Source: Deltaproteobacteria bacterium (GTDB taxonomy: Bacteria > Myxococcota_A > Polyangia > Haliangiales > JADYYK01). Taken from it: a stretch of 64,000 nt of DNA. The DNA lies in assembly GCA_020853705.1 (NCBI GenBank), contig JADYYK010000158.1, positions 28,810 to 92,809 on the forward strand, read 5' to 3'. Of this stretch, positions 30,201 to 38,456 are shown piece by piece; position 1 is the first letter of the stretch; every line of letters starts with the position of its first letter. The notes below the pieces were generated by a model. That model was given only the letters and a program-made list of their open reading frames with translations, made no database searches and was not told the DNA's origin. The position numbers were made by a program, and so were the translations under genes.

Positions 30201-31306
30201 TCGTACTCCTTGAGGGCCTCGTCACCGTGGCCGGCGCGCTCCAGCAGCGCGATCAGGCGCCGCCGCGTCTCCAGCTCCTGCGGCGCCGCCTTGGCCGCGG
30301 CGCGATAGGCCACCAGCGCCTTGTCCTGATCGCCCAGCTCCTCGTGCAGGCGGGCCAGCACGTCCCACTCGAAGAAGCCGCGGCTGCCCGGCGACCACTC
30401 CTTCTCGTAGGCCTCGACCAGCGAGCGCAGCTGCTCCTTCTTGCGGTAGACCTCGACGATCTTCTCGGTCAGCTGCTTGCGCAGCCAGTGGCCCTTGACG
30501 GTCAGCGCCATGGCGTCGCGCCAGGTCTTGACCGCGGCGTCGTCGTCGCCAATCTTGGCCTGCTCCTCGCCGATGCGCGACATCACCTCGGCGCGGGTGG
30601 CGCTGTCGCCGCGCACCAGGGCCTCGGCCTTCTGCAGCTCGGCCAGCGCCTCCTTGTGCAGGTCGTGGCGGGCCAGCGCCTCGGCGAAGTCGCGGCGCAC
30701 CTGGACGTTCTTGGGATCCAGCTTGATGAGCTCGTCGAACAGCACACGGGCGCGCGCGATGTCCTTGCTGTCGAGCGCCAGGTCGGCCAGCGTGCGCAGG
30801 ATCTGCTTGCGGTCGTCGCCCTTGGCGCCGGTGAGCGCGCGGTCCAGCGCGGCGCGCGCCTCGGCCCACTCGCGCCGGCGCCGGTGCAGCTCGCCGATGG
30901 CGTGGTGAATGGTCCACTGCGTGGGCGCCTTGGCGGCGGCGCGCTGGTAGGCGGCCAGCGCCTCGGCGTCGTTCTTCTGGGCGCGCTGGATGTGGCCGAT
31001 GACCTGGTCGACCTGCCAGGGCTCGGCGGGGCCAGCCTTCTTGGCCATCTCCTTGAGCAGGAGGTCGACCGAGCGGTACTTGCCGTACAGCTCGAGCAGC
31101 TTGCGCAGCGCCATGCCGTCTTCGGGGTTCTTGAGCAGCAGCGCCTTGTAGCGATTGACGATGGTGAGGTTGAAGGGGTCCTTGGTCACCGACCAGTCGT
31201 CGTCACCTCGGGCAGCGCCGGGGTGGACTGCCAGTGCTGCCGTGACCCCCACCAGGGCCGCCACCGCCAGCCACCGGCGTCCCCCGCGCATCGCAGATGC
31301 CCGCAT
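27203..31306 (-). CDS. Large exported TPR and HEAT repeat protein
   Basis: A 1367-residue protein with an N-terminal signal peptide (WLAVAALVGVTAALAVHPGAA). Residues ~60-760 are consecutive TPR units recognisable by W/A-x-G-Y spacing (AEALAAYQRAAAKAPTQW, ALKEYEALVRVEPEDEGHL, AIAAYKRALEINDRAFKVG), and the last ~560 residues are HEAT/Armadillo repeats (TAVSTLGYLGNKSAAPALVRF, AAAWALGMTRSSKAIAPL, AAETLGQLGDAAAEAPLV). Both are protein-binding solenoids, so it should act as a periplasmic scaffold. Start candidates are ATG 31306 and ATG 31291; a TATACT box at 31313-31318 would give a nearly leaderless message. It is divergent from the SctQ-like gene with 65 nt between. Partner proteins are unknown. 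Confidence 0.88.
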   Translation of the reverse strand: MRASAMRGGRRWLAVAALVGVTAALAVHPGAARGDDDWSVTKDPFNLTIVNRYKALLLKNPEDGMALRKLLELYGKYRSVDLLLKEMAKKAGPAEPWQVDQVIGHIQRAQKNDAEALAAYQRAAAKAPTQWTIHHAIGELHRRRREWAEARAALDRALTGAKGDDRKQILRTLADLALDSKDIARARVLFDELIKLDPKNVQVRRDFAEALARHDLHKEALAELQKAEALVRGDSATRAEVMSRIGEEQAKIGDDDAAVKTWRDAMALTVKGHWLRKQLTEKIVEVYRKKEQLRSLVEAYEKEWSPGSRGFFEWDVLARLHEELGDQDKALVAYRAAAKAAPQELETRRRLIALLERAGHGDEALKEYEAVIKVAPGEPKFQLDLAERYWKLGKRKEALALAQAMRARFAGDPGVHAALADLFSRWGKPVEALKEYEALVRVEPEDEGHLVDLGEQHYQRGDKAKAIAIWKRLLARKTAESLARLAEVYAEHGMEAEALEMFEKAIALKPKDAQLYRGLAGVYERMRREDDAVASWEKVLTLAGTDASGKPLRREARTRIIALLARSGKLASKMQAFRARFNVPTLSSDDMALEAGFFLAEANLKLSPPQPKEAIAVLVKMLKARPDEFDVLTSLASVYRQQRMLDEAITVLLKLAELNPSRRRELYLQIAELEQQRYRFDEAEKYANQALELSPNDAQAQEKLGKLYEDRSDYERAIAAYKRALEINDRAFKVGFALARLYLRKGGMEAEALALYRDVVKRSPDEEVVLDAAQRATDLAEYLGTLGELERDLAPLVFLYAQKAVYRKVLVRTIERQVPRLVARARAPGGDAEATAELARIGEHGLKPLLEALTDGDDNERRTAVSTLGYLGNKSAAPALVRFVMDSGKPRPEVPADSYVVLDAAPDMALRVEALVAAGRLRVDDERTVADLATLLGDKESAIKEAAAWALGMTRSSKAIAPLTKALTMDPRPQVRMYACVSLGALGDKKALPAVLAAARDAQRGADVQAACGFALGLLGDTSAPTLEVLGALLAEGNEQAQRKAAWALGKLGDRRVLPQLLRAYVSKRDQVREALAWAIARAAGARGAVPAWRSDVQVIGGKIDYRGFMNGLEGPLPVTPVTAGVLAGAAGDLATGVVDALGRHRDLVVRVLRDLDSREDGLGLGPLTADLDALGGGQRDAVLAVLADLGGKLGPALEPLLGHRDAEVRRLALSVGAKLGLPTVRDAIIRALGERDLAAQLAALAAAPRAARKLGTATDRKLLVTAVAAALRGTRWQLRVAAAETLGQLGDAAAEAPLVTTLGDVSGFVREAAAQALGQLGATPGGVGKLGPAALAALRKAAAEAGEVPEVRAAASAALARLKNPG

Positions 31307-31371
31307 CGAATCGAGTATACGCACGAGATCGTGGAAAGGCACGGCACGGCCAGCCGGGTTAAAGTGGCGCG

Positions 31372-32730
31372 GTGACGGAATTTCCCTGGCGCGAGGTGGA
31401 GGGGGTCGCGGGGCTGGTGGCCGACGCCCGCGCGGCGCTGGCGAGCGCGCTGCCCTGGTGGCGCGCGGACGCCGGGGCGCGGGTGGCGCTGGAGCGGCTG
31501 GGGGCGGGGCAGGTGGAGGTCGAGGTGGTGGCGGTGGTGGGCGGGGAGGCGGGTGCGGGAGCGTCGGGTGCGGGAGCGGCGGGAGCGGGCAAGGCGGGAG
31601 CCGGAGCGGGAGGGGCGGGGGCGGGAGCGTCGGGCCGTGACGGTGAGGTGCTGCTGCTGGAGGCTCCCGGGCTCGGGGTGGTCGCCGGGGTCGCGCTGGA
31701 TCCCGTGTTCACCCAGCTGCTGGTGGCCCGCCTGCTCGGCGACGCCGAGCCTGAGCTGCCCGCACCGCGCGCCCTGGGTCCCGGTGAGCGCGGGCTGGCG
31801 CGCTACCTGGGCGCCGCCGCGCTCGACGCGCTGGGCGCCAGCTGGCTGGCCGGCGAGGTCGTGTCGGCCGAGGCCGCGCTGCCGTTGCTGGGGGCGAACC
31901 TGGCCGGCGCCGTCGCGGTCGACATCATGGTGACCCAGCTCGGGGCGACGCCTGCGGGGGCCGCCGAACCCGTCAGTGTGACGGCGGCCACGGTGGCGAC
32001 TCCATCACCACAGTCCCCACCGCCCCCTCCGTCCGCCGACGCCCCTGCCACCCGCGTCGCCATCCGGGTGCGCTCGCCGCAGCACCCGACCCCGACCGCC
32101 ACCCGCGCCGCCACCGCGGTGTCCGCCACCCCCGCCGCGGCACGTACGTCGTCACGGCGTGGCCGCTACCGCCTGCTGCTGTCGCCGTCCGCGATGTCCG
32201 CCCTCGCCAGCAGCCCGGCCCGCGCCGGTGCCCTGACCCCGCGCGCGCTGGCCCGCCTCGAGCACCTGCCCATCTGCTTCCGCGCCAGCGCCGGTGTCGC
32301 CACACTGGCCCCCGCCGAGCTGGCCGCGCTCGCCATCGGCGACGTCGTCGTCCTCGACCGCAGCCGCGGCGGCCTGCACGCCGGTCGGACCCACCTCTCC
32401 GCGACCCTGAGCGCACCCGCACCCGCCGCCAGCGCCGACACCCTCACGCTCACGATGTCCGCCCCGCCAACCCTCGCAGAGGTGCACTCGCTGATGCCGA
32501 CCGACACCGACAGCGCCGCCAGGCTCACCGACCTCCCCATCGAGCTGACCGCCGAGCTCGGCCGCATCACCCTCAGCGCCCGCGCCGCCCTCGATCTCGC
32601 CCCTGGCGCCATCGTCCGCCTGGGCCGCCCACCCGGCCCCATCGAGCTGACCGCCCAGGGCAAGTCGATCGCCCGCGGCGAACTCGTCCTCATCGACGGC
32701 GAGCTGGGCATCCGTGTCACGGGCTTGTAG
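31372..32730 (+). CDS. SctQ/FliN-like SpoA-domain protein
   Basis: A 452-residue protein with two candidate SpoA domains near the C-terminus. The second is clear: LPIELTAELGRITLSARAAL then LAPGAIVRLGRPPGPIELTA and GELVLIDGELGIRVTGL, closely matching the cytoplasmic C-ring proteins SctQ of type III secretion and FliN of flagella. The first (LPICFRASAGVATLAPAEL..IGDVVVLD) is more diverged. Between the N-terminal domain and the SpoA part are two low-complexity linkers, Gly/Ala-rich (about 60-90) and Pro-rich (about 215-260). It starts at GTG 31372. No other secretion or flagellar gene is visible in the window. Base use switches from G- to C-rich at about 31950. The family is sure, the apparatus it serves is not. 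Confidence 0.82.
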   Translation: MTEFPWREVEGVAGLVADARAALASALPWWRADAGARVALERLGAGQVEVEVVAVVGGEAGAGASGAGAAGAGKAGAGAGGAGAGASGRDGEVLLLEAPGLGVVAGVALDPVFTQLLVARLLGDAEPELPAPRALGPGERGLARYLGAAALDALGASWLAGEVVSAEAALPLLGANLAGAVAVDIMVTQLGATPAGAAEPVSVTAATVATPSPQSPPPPPSADAPATRVAIRVRSPQHPTPTATRAATAVSATPAAARTSSRRGRYRLLLSPSAMSALASSPARAGALTPRALARLEHLPICFRASAGVATLAPAELAALAIGDVVVLDRSRGGLHAGRTHLSATLSAPAPAASADTLTLTMSAPPTLAEVHSLMPTDTDSAARLTDLPIELTAELGRITLSARAALDLAPGAIVRLGRPPGPIELTAQGKSIARGELVLIDGELGIRVTGL

Positions 32731-32792
32731 CGCCGTCGCACACACGTCTCTGACGGCTCATCACCTCGCCATGCCCGCGACACGCGCCGTCC

Positions 32793-34268
32793 CTACTTGC
32801 CGCTCTTTTCCTTCGCGATCTCTTGATACAGCGTCAAGTAGCGGCGCGCGCTGGCCGACCACGAGAAGTCCATCGCCATGCCGCGCTGGATCAACCCGCG
32901 CAGCTCGACGCGCTGCCGGAACACCGCCGCCGCGCGCCGCATGGTCGCCAGCAGCGCGTGCGGCGCATAGTCGTGGACCTTGAAGCCGGTCCCGGTCCCG
33001 GTCGGGGCGTCATGATCGACCACCGAGTCGTCCAGCCCGCCGGTGGCGCGCACCACCGGCACGGTGCCATAGCGCAGCGCATACAGCTGGGTCAGGCCGC
33101 AGGGCTCGAAGCGCGACGGCATCAGGTAGAGGTCCGACCCCGCCATGATGCGGTGCGCCAGGCCATCGTCATAGCCGGTGCGCAGCGCCAGCTTGCTGGG
33201 CAGCCGCTGCGACAGCCCGCGCAGGCGATGCTCGAGGCCGCCGTCGCCGCTGCCCAGGATCACGATCTGCGCGTCCAGCGCCGCCAGCTCGGCCTCGACC
33301 TCGTGCGACACCAGGAGGTCCCAGCCCTTCTGGTCGGTGATGCGCGAGATGGCCCCGAACAGCGGCACGTCGGGCCGCACCGGCAGCTCGAGCTCGCGCT
33401 GCAGCGCCGCCTTGCACAGCGCCTTGCCGGCCAGATCCCCGGCGCGATAGTTCGCCGGCAGCCGCGGATCGCGCTCGGGCGACCACAGCTGGTAGTCGAC
33501 CCCGTTCAGGATCCCCGACAGCTTGCCGGCGCGCGCGCGCAGCAGGCCGTCCATGCCGTAGCCGCCCTCGGGGGTGCGGATCTCGCGCGCATAGCGCGGC
33601 GACACCGTGGTGACCCGGTCAGCGAACACGATCCCGGCCTTGAGCAGCGAGCCCTTGCCGTAAAACTCCAGCCCCTCGGGCGACCACACCTCGGGCGGCA
33701 GCCCCAGCTCACCGATCAGGCCGGGCGGCGCCATGCCCAGGAACGCCATGTTGTGGATGGTCAGCACGCTGCCGCGCGCGCCGCCGACCCCGCGCGCCGT
33801 CCACAGCGGCGCCAGGCCGCCCTGCCAGTCGTGCGCGTGCACGACGTCGACGCCGCCCCACAGCTCCTGCCCGATGTGCAGCGCGGCGCGTGACAGCAGG
33901 CCGAAGCGCAGCCAGTTGTCACCGAACTCGCCGTGCTTGTCGCCGTAGATCCCGTCCCGGTCGAACACCGGATGGTCGACCGCATACAGCGTCACCGGCG
34001 ACCCCGGCAGGTTGCCCTCGTGGACCGTGACCTCCATGGTGTGGCCGAGCTGCACGGGCAGCGGGCGCAGCCGGCGCGCCAGCGCCCAGCGCCCGACATC
34101 GACGCTGCGATAGCGCGGCGTCACCACCGCGACCTTGACCCCCAGCTGGACCAGCGCGCGCGGCAGCGCCGCGGCCACGTCGGCCAGCCCTCCGGTCTTC
34201 GACAGCGGCTCGACCTCGGAGGCGACGTGCAGGACGCGCAGCGCCCCTGGTGCCGTGGTGGTGGGCAC
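32793..34268 (-). CDS. glgA: Glycogen synthase (GT5, ADP/UDP-glucose)
   Basis: Starch/glycogen synthase of family GT5, extending alpha-1,4-glucan from a nucleotide-activated glucose. The 491-residue protein has the signature KTGGLADVAAALPRAL near the N-terminus, HAHDWQGGLAPLW, ILNGVDYQLWSPERDP, FGAISRITDQKGWDLL, MPSRFEPCGLTQLYALRYG and VRATGGLDDSVVD. GTG 34268 is the start, with a GAGGGACGG ribosome site in the 40-nt gap after galT. The start codon lies inside a 12-bp palindrome (34264-34275). It is third in an operon after GH57 and galT genes, so the operon makes and reworks alpha-glucan. Confidence 0.95.
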   Translation of the reverse strand: MPTTTAPGALRVLHVASEVEPLSKTGGLADVAAALPRALVQLGVKVAVVTPRYRSVDVGRWALARRLRPLPVQLGHTMEVTVHEGNLPGSPVTLYAVDHPVFDRDGIYGDKHGEFGDNWLRFGLLSRAALHIGQELWGGVDVVHAHDWQGGLAPLWTARGVGGARGSVLTIHNMAFLGMAPPGLIGELGLPPEVWSPEGLEFYGKGSLLKAGIVFADRVTTVSPRYAREIRTPEGGYGMDGLLRARAGKLSGILNGVDYQLWSPERDPRLPANYRAGDLAGKALCKAALQRELELPVRPDVPLFGAISRITDQKGWDLLVSHEVEAELAALDAQIVILGSGDGGLEHRLRGLSQRLPSKLALRTGYDDGLAHRIMAGSDLYLMPSRFEPCGLTQLYALRYGTVPVVRATGGLDDSVVDHDAPTGTGTGFKVHDYAPHALLATMRRAAAVFRQRVELRGLIQRGMAMDFSWSASARRYLTLYQEIAKEKSGK

Positions 34269-34308
34269 TAGTGCCGTCCCTCGCCAGCGGAATTTCTGAC
34301 CGGAGCCA

Positions 34309-35310
34309 CTAGTCCTTGATCTCGCGCAGGAACGCCGCCGCCTCCTCGGGCGAGGTCGGGTTGATGTAGAAGCCCGAGCCCCACTCGAAGCCCGCCACCG
34401 TGGACAGCGTCGGCATGATCTCGATGTGCCAGTGGTAGGTCGCGCTCTCTGGCTCGTTGAGCGGCTGGTTGTGCAGCATGAAGTTGTAGGGCGGGTCGTC
34501 CAGCGCCAGGTTGAGCTTGCGCAGCGTGACCCGCATGGCGTTGGCCAGCTCGGCGTACTCGCTGCGGCGCACGTCCTCGAACGACGAGTCGTGGTGCTTG
34601 GGCAGGATCCAGGTCTCGAACGGGAACTTGGGCGCGTAGGGCTCGATGACCACGAACGAGGCGTTCTCGTAGACCACGCGGCGGCGCTCGGCCAGCTCCT
34701 GGCGCACGATGTCGCAGAACACGCAGCGCTCCTTGAAGGCGAAGTAGGCGCGCGCGCCCTCCATCTCCTCGAGCACCGTCTTGGGCACGACGGGCAGCGC
34801 GATCAGCTGCGAGTGCGGGTGCTCCAGCGACGCCCCCGCGGCGCGTCCGTGGTTCTTGAAGATCATGATGTACTTGAAGCGGTTGTCGCGGCGCAGATCC
34901 AGGATGCGATCGCGATAGGCCCAGAACACCGGCTCGATCTCGGCCTCACTGAGCCCCGCCAGCTGCTGGCCATGGTGGGGCGTCTCGATGATGACCTCGT
35001 GCGCACCGATGCCCTGCATGCGGTCATAGACGCCGTCGCCGGCGCGATCCAGGCTGCCCTCGACGCGCAGCGCGGGGAACTTGTTGGGCACCACGCGCAG
35101 GGTCCAGCCCGGGCCGTTGGCCGGCCCCTGCGGCCGGTAGGCCAGCACCTCGCGCGGGGTCTTGTCCTCGTGGCCGGGGCAGAACGGGCACACCGTGCCC
35201 GGCGGGGCCGGCTCGTCGCGATCGCTGCGCATGCCGCCGGGCCGGTGCGCGCGCTCGGTGGCGATGATGACCCAGCGATTGACGATGGGATCCTTGCGTA
35301 GATCGGGCAT
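34309..35310 (-). CDS. galT: Galactose-1-phosphate uridylyltransferase
   Basis: Transfers UMP between UDP-glucose and galactose-1-phosphate, a HIT-superfamily enzyme. The 333-residue protein has the zinc ligands CPFCPGHE (about 40-47), the second metal-binding CVFCDIV, and the catalytic EHPHSQLIALP with the HxHxQ nucleophilic His. The start at 35310 overlaps the stop of the GH57 gene by one base (TGATG), so translation is coupled. In a glucan operon it may supply or recycle UDP-glucose for glycogen synthase rather than do galactose catabolism, because no galactokinase or epimerase is nearby. That role is inferred from context. Confidence 0.94.
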   Translation of the reverse strand: MPDLRKDPIVNRWVIIATERAHRPGGMRSDRDEPAPPGTVCPFCPGHEDKTPREVLAYRPQGPANGPGWTLRVVPNKFPALRVEGSLDRAGDGVYDRMQGIGAHEVIIETPHHGQQLAGLSEAEIEPVFWAYRDRILDLRRDNRFKYIMIFKNHGRAAGASLEHPHSQLIALPVVPKTVLEEMEGARAYFAFKERCVFCDIVRQELAERRRVVYENASFVVIEPYAPKFPFETWILPKHHDSSFEDVRRSEYAELANAMRVTLRKLNLALDDPPYNFMLHNQPLNEPESATYHWHIEIMPTLSTVAGFEWGSGFYINPTSPEEAAAFLREIKD

Positions 35311-37481
35311 CAGAGGTCCCCGATGTCGAGCGACGCGCGGGTCTCCAGCGTCTGCCCGGCCTCCAGCGTGACCCGCCACAGCGGCAGCAGCGCCGAGCCC
35401 TGGAACGTGCGCTCGAAGCCGCCCTCGCTCTGCGACGCGGTCTCCAGCGGGAAGCGACACAGCCGCGCCTCGGGCGTCACCTTCAAGGTCACGCGAAGCC
35501 CCAGCCACTCGTCGAGGGCCTCGAGGCCCGGCGCCGACGCCAGCTCGCCGTGCGACGCCATGTTGGTGGCGCCGAGATCGAGGCCCGGTCGCGAGCCGGG
35601 CAGCTCGCGGTAGCGCCGCTTGTCGTCGTGGCCGGCCAGCAGGGTGAACGCCAGCTCCGACCCGAACAGGGCATCGACGCGCCCCTCGGCGCGCACCCGG
35701 TAGCTGCACGACAGCTGGCCGCCCTCCAGGCGCAGCCGCTTCTCCAGCTCGACCGGCACGCCGTCGACATGGCCGCGCCGCCACAGCGTCACGCTGCCCA
35801 CGCCGTCCTGGGCCCCGAGGTCGCGCACCTGGTAGCGCCCGGCCGCGAAGTCGCCCAGCTCGCGGTAGCTGCCGCGCGCCAGCTCCTCCAGCTTGGTGCC
35901 CTCGGGCACGAAGTGGTCGACGAAGCCCAGCCTGAGGTGGCGGTCATAGTGCAGGAGCTCGCCCAGGGTGCGATCCTTGACCATGACGAGGTCGTGGATC
36001 GACCTCTGCCCGCCGCCGTCGCCGTGGCCATGGCCGTGCGGCTGCTCCAGCGCGGCGCGCAGCTTGTCGTGGTAGGCCTCGCGCCGGCGCCCCATCACGT
36101 TGAGCAGGTTCATGCGCTGCTTGCGCACGTCGAGCTCGTACACCGCGCCGCCCTCGTCGGGCTTGATGTAGACGCGCAGCTTGTCCGAGGTCAGCTCCAG
36201 CTCGTCGCGCAGATCGGCGTCGAGATCCAGGGCGCGCGCCGAGGTCCCCGCCGCGGTGCCCAGGACGCGATCGGCGATCTCCTCGGCCGCGATGAGGTGG
36301 GTGTACACCGCGTGGCGGATGTAGTTGAGGTAGAGGCCGCCGAACAGGCCGTGCCAGTAGCCGCAGTTGGTCTGCGCGCGATACAGCTCGCGGCGCGCCT
36401 CGTCGAGCAGGCCGTCATGCCCCGGCGCGGCCCCGGCGTGCCGCTCGGCCGCGGCCAGCTTGTCGGAGACCCGGATCATCTTCTTGTGCATGAAGTGGGC
36501 TTCCGGGTACTTGGCCAGGAAGTTCTGCCACAGCCCACCGCGCACGAAGGGCCCGACCTCCTCCTTCAGGGTCGGCTGCGCGTCGAGCACATGCTGGGCG
36601 TGGGTCAGGCGCGCCTGGGCCTCCGCCGGCAGCGACCACTCGCCCATCTCGTAGTAGGACGCCGTGGGCAGGTAGACCCGCCCCGAGGGCGGGAACTCGG
36701 TCAGCGCCTCGCGCAGAAGGCCGGTGCGCACGCGGTCGGGCGGCGCCTCCGACAGCAGGGTGAAGAACCTGCGCAGCCAGCCCTTGTCCCAGACCCACTC
36801 CTTGGTGCCGGGCCACATGCCGAACTTCTCGCCGTCGTCGCCATAGGTGGCCGCGACCTTGCGGTCGCCCGCGGCGTCGCCCATGTCGTACAGCACCTGC
36901 ATGGCCTGCTCGGGCGACTTGAAGGGGATGGCGTAGCGCAGCTCCTTGGCGATGGGGAAGATGGCCAGCGGGGTGCCCGCCTTCTCGGTCACGTAGTAGC
37001 CCGACAGCTCGCCCAGCCAGCCGGCGTTCCTGAAGTGGGTGTCGTCGGTCAGGGTGTAGCGCAGCCCGGTGCCGCCGATGAGCGACGCCAGCGCTGGCTC
37101 CCAGACCCGCTCGGCCAGCCACATGCCCTGCGGGCGCACGCCCAGCTTGGCCTCGCACCACTGGTTCATCATCTCGATCTGGCCGACGGCGTCGCGCTCG
37201 GGCAGCACCGCCAGCATGGGCTCGTAGAAGCCGCCGCCCATGATCTCGACCTGGTTGCGCGCCGCCAGCTCGCGCAGCAGCGCGATGTACTCGGGCTGGT
37301 GGCGCTCCAGCCACTCCAGCAGCGCGCCGGTGTGGTGCAGCGCGCAGCGAACTTTCGGGAACTCCGCCAGCAGGCGCAGCAGCGGCCCGTAGCAGTCGGC
37401 GTAGCCCTGCGCGAAGACGTGGTCGAAGTTGCCGTCGGGCTGGTGATTGTGGAAGGCGAGCAGCAGCGTCAGCTGACCCAT
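35310..37481 (-). CDS. GH57 alpha-amylase / 4-alpha-glucanotransferase
   Basis: A 723-residue glycoside hydrolase family 57 enzyme with the C-terminal DUF1925/DUF1926 region typical of 4-alpha-glucanotransferases and alpha-amylases. It has the family opening FHNHQPDGNFDHVF, GGGFYEPMLAVLPERD, the nucleophile region WLAERVWEP, and YGDDGEKFGMWPGTKEW containing the acid/base Asp. TNCGYWHGLFGGLYLNYIR lies near the C-terminal domain. ATG 37481 is selected as it begins the conserved GQLTLLLAFHNHQ; an ATG at 37523 would add 14 residues unlike the family and leave three bases to divergent folD. It is first in the GH57-galT-glgA operon and should remodel alpha-glucan chains in the cytoplasm. Confidence 0.92.
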   Translation of the reverse strand: MGQLTLLLAFHNHQPDGNFDHVFAQGYADCYGPLLRLLAEFPKVRCALHHTGALLEWLERHQPEYIALLRELAARNQVEIMGGGFYEPMLAVLPERDAVGQIEMMNQWCEAKLGVRPQGMWLAERVWEPALASLIGGTGLRYTLTDDTHFRNAGWLGELSGYYVTEKAGTPLAIFPIAKELRYAIPFKSPEQAMQVLYDMGDAAGDRKVAATYGDDGEKFGMWPGTKEWVWDKGWLRRFFTLLSEAPPDRVRTGLLREALTEFPPSGRVYLPTASYYEMGEWSLPAEAQARLTHAQHVLDAQPTLKEEVGPFVRGGLWQNFLAKYPEAHFMHKKMIRVSDKLAAAERHAGAAPGHDGLLDEARRELYRAQTNCGYWHGLFGGLYLNYIRHAVYTHLIAAEEIADRVLGTAAGTSARALDLDADLRDELELTSDKLRVYIKPDEGGAVYELDVRKQRMNLLNVMGRRREAYHDKLRAALEQPHGHGHGDGGGQRSIHDLVMVKDRTLGELLHYDRHLRLGFVDHFVPEGTKLEELARGSYRELGDFAAGRYQVRDLGAQDGVGSVTLWRRGHVDGVPVELEKRLRLEGGQLSCSYRVRAEGRVDALFGSELAFTLLAGHDDKRRYRELPGSRPGLDLGATNMASHGELASAPGLEALDEWLGLRVTLKVTPEARLCRFPLETASQSEGGFERTFQGSALLPLWRVTLEAGQTLETRASLDIGDL

Positions 37482-37528
37482 GGGGCGAGCATGGTACAGC
37501 AGCGTGCGGTTCTTGGTATACATGGGCC

Positions 37529-38410
37529 GTGGCGACTCTCATTGACGGCAAGGCCATCGCGGCCAAGGTGCGCGCGGGTGTACGTGACGGAGTGCTGGCC
37601 CTGGTGGGCAGCGAGCGCGGCGGCGGCGAGCCGCCCGGCCTGGCCGTGGTCCTGGTCGGGGTCGATCCGGCGTCGCAGATCTATGTGCGCAACAAGGGCA
37701 AGGCGGCCGCAGAGGTCGGCATCAAGGTGTTTGATCACACCCTGCCCGAGACCACGACGCAGGCCGAGCTGATGGCCCTGGTCGGGCGCCTCAACGAGGA
37801 TCCGCGGGTGGACGGCATCCTGGTGCAGATGCCGCTGCCGGCGCACCTCGACGCCAAGCGCGTCATGCGCGCCATCAACCCGTGGAAGGACGTCGACGGC
37901 TTTCACCCGCAGAACATGGGCCTGCTGGCGCTGGGCGATCCGCGCTTCGTGGCCTGCACCCCGGCCGGCGTGATGGTCCTGCTCGAGGAGGTCGGCTGCA
38001 AGCTGGCCGGCGCCGACGCCGTGGTCATCGGCCGCTCGACCACGGTGGGGCGCCCGATGGCGCTGCTCCTGACCGCGGCCGACGCCACCGTGACGCTGTG
38101 CCACTCCAAGACCCGCGATCTCGCCGCCGTGGTCGGTCGCGCCGACATCGTGGTCGCCGCCATCGGCCGCGCCGAGCTGGTCAAGGGCGCCTGGATCAAA
38201 CCCGGCGCCGTGGTCATCGACGTCGGCATGAACCGGCCCGCCGCCGGCGCCGCAGGTGGCAAGCTGTGCGGCGACGTCGAGTTCGCCGAGGCCGAGAAGC
38301 GCGCCTCCGCCATCACCCCGGTGCCCGGCGGCGTGGGCCCGATGACCATCGCGCTGCTCCTGCAGAACACGCTGACCTCGGCGCGCCGACGCAGCGACCG
38401 CACGCGCTGA
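37529..38410 (+). CDS. folD: Bifunctional methylene-THF dehydrogenase/cyclohydrolase
   Basis: FolD interconverts methylene-, methenyl- and formyl-tetrahydrofolate using NADP+. The 293-residue product is full length. It shows the catalytic lysine in SQIYVRNKGKAAAEVGI, LVQMPLPAHLD, INPWKDVDGFHPQNMG, CTPAGVMVLL, the nucleotide loop VVIGRSTTVGRPMALLL and PVPGGVGPMTIALLLQNT. The start is GTG 37529, divergent from the GH57 gene with 47 nt between (37482-37528). The following 46 nt to the convergent PilZ gene contain a degenerate GAGCAC-like repeat. Confidence 0.96.
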   Translation: MATLIDGKAIAAKVRAGVRDGVLALVGSERGGGEPPGLAVVLVGVDPASQIYVRNKGKAAAEVGIKVFDHTLPETTTQAELMALVGRLNEDPRVDGILVQMPLPAHLDAKRVMRAINPWKDVDGFHPQNMGLLALGDPRFVACTPAGVMVLLEEVGCKLAGADAVVIGRSTTVGRPMALLLTAADATVTLCHSKTRDLAAVVGRADIVVAAIGRAELVKGAWIKPGAVVIDVGMNRPAAGAAGGKLCGDVEFAEAEKRASAITPVPGGVGPMTIALLLQNTLTSARRRSDRTR

Positions 38411-38447
38411 GCACGAGCCGGAGTACGAGCCAGAGCACGAGCCCAGC
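38409..38447. repeat. Degenerate GAGCAC-type repeat in a convergent intergenic gap
   Basis: Between folD and the PilZ gene the plus strand reads GAGCAC, GAGCCG, GAGTAC, GAGCCA, GAGCAC, GAGCCC in succession. The unit matches the perfect (GAGCAC)n tract inside the DUF4091 gene. It is too degenerate to slip easily. Confidence 0.7.
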
Positions 38448-38456
38448 TTCGCGGCG

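Noticed and set aside
31343..31371. Start of the TPR-HEAT protein at GTG 31342
   Set aside because: The added residues do not improve the signal peptide and the stretch covers the TATACT box; ATG 31306 is favoured.
32731..32792. Terminator between the SctQ-like gene and glgA
   Set aside because: Only a five-base CCGTC/GACGG pairing with a long loop is present, too weak to call.
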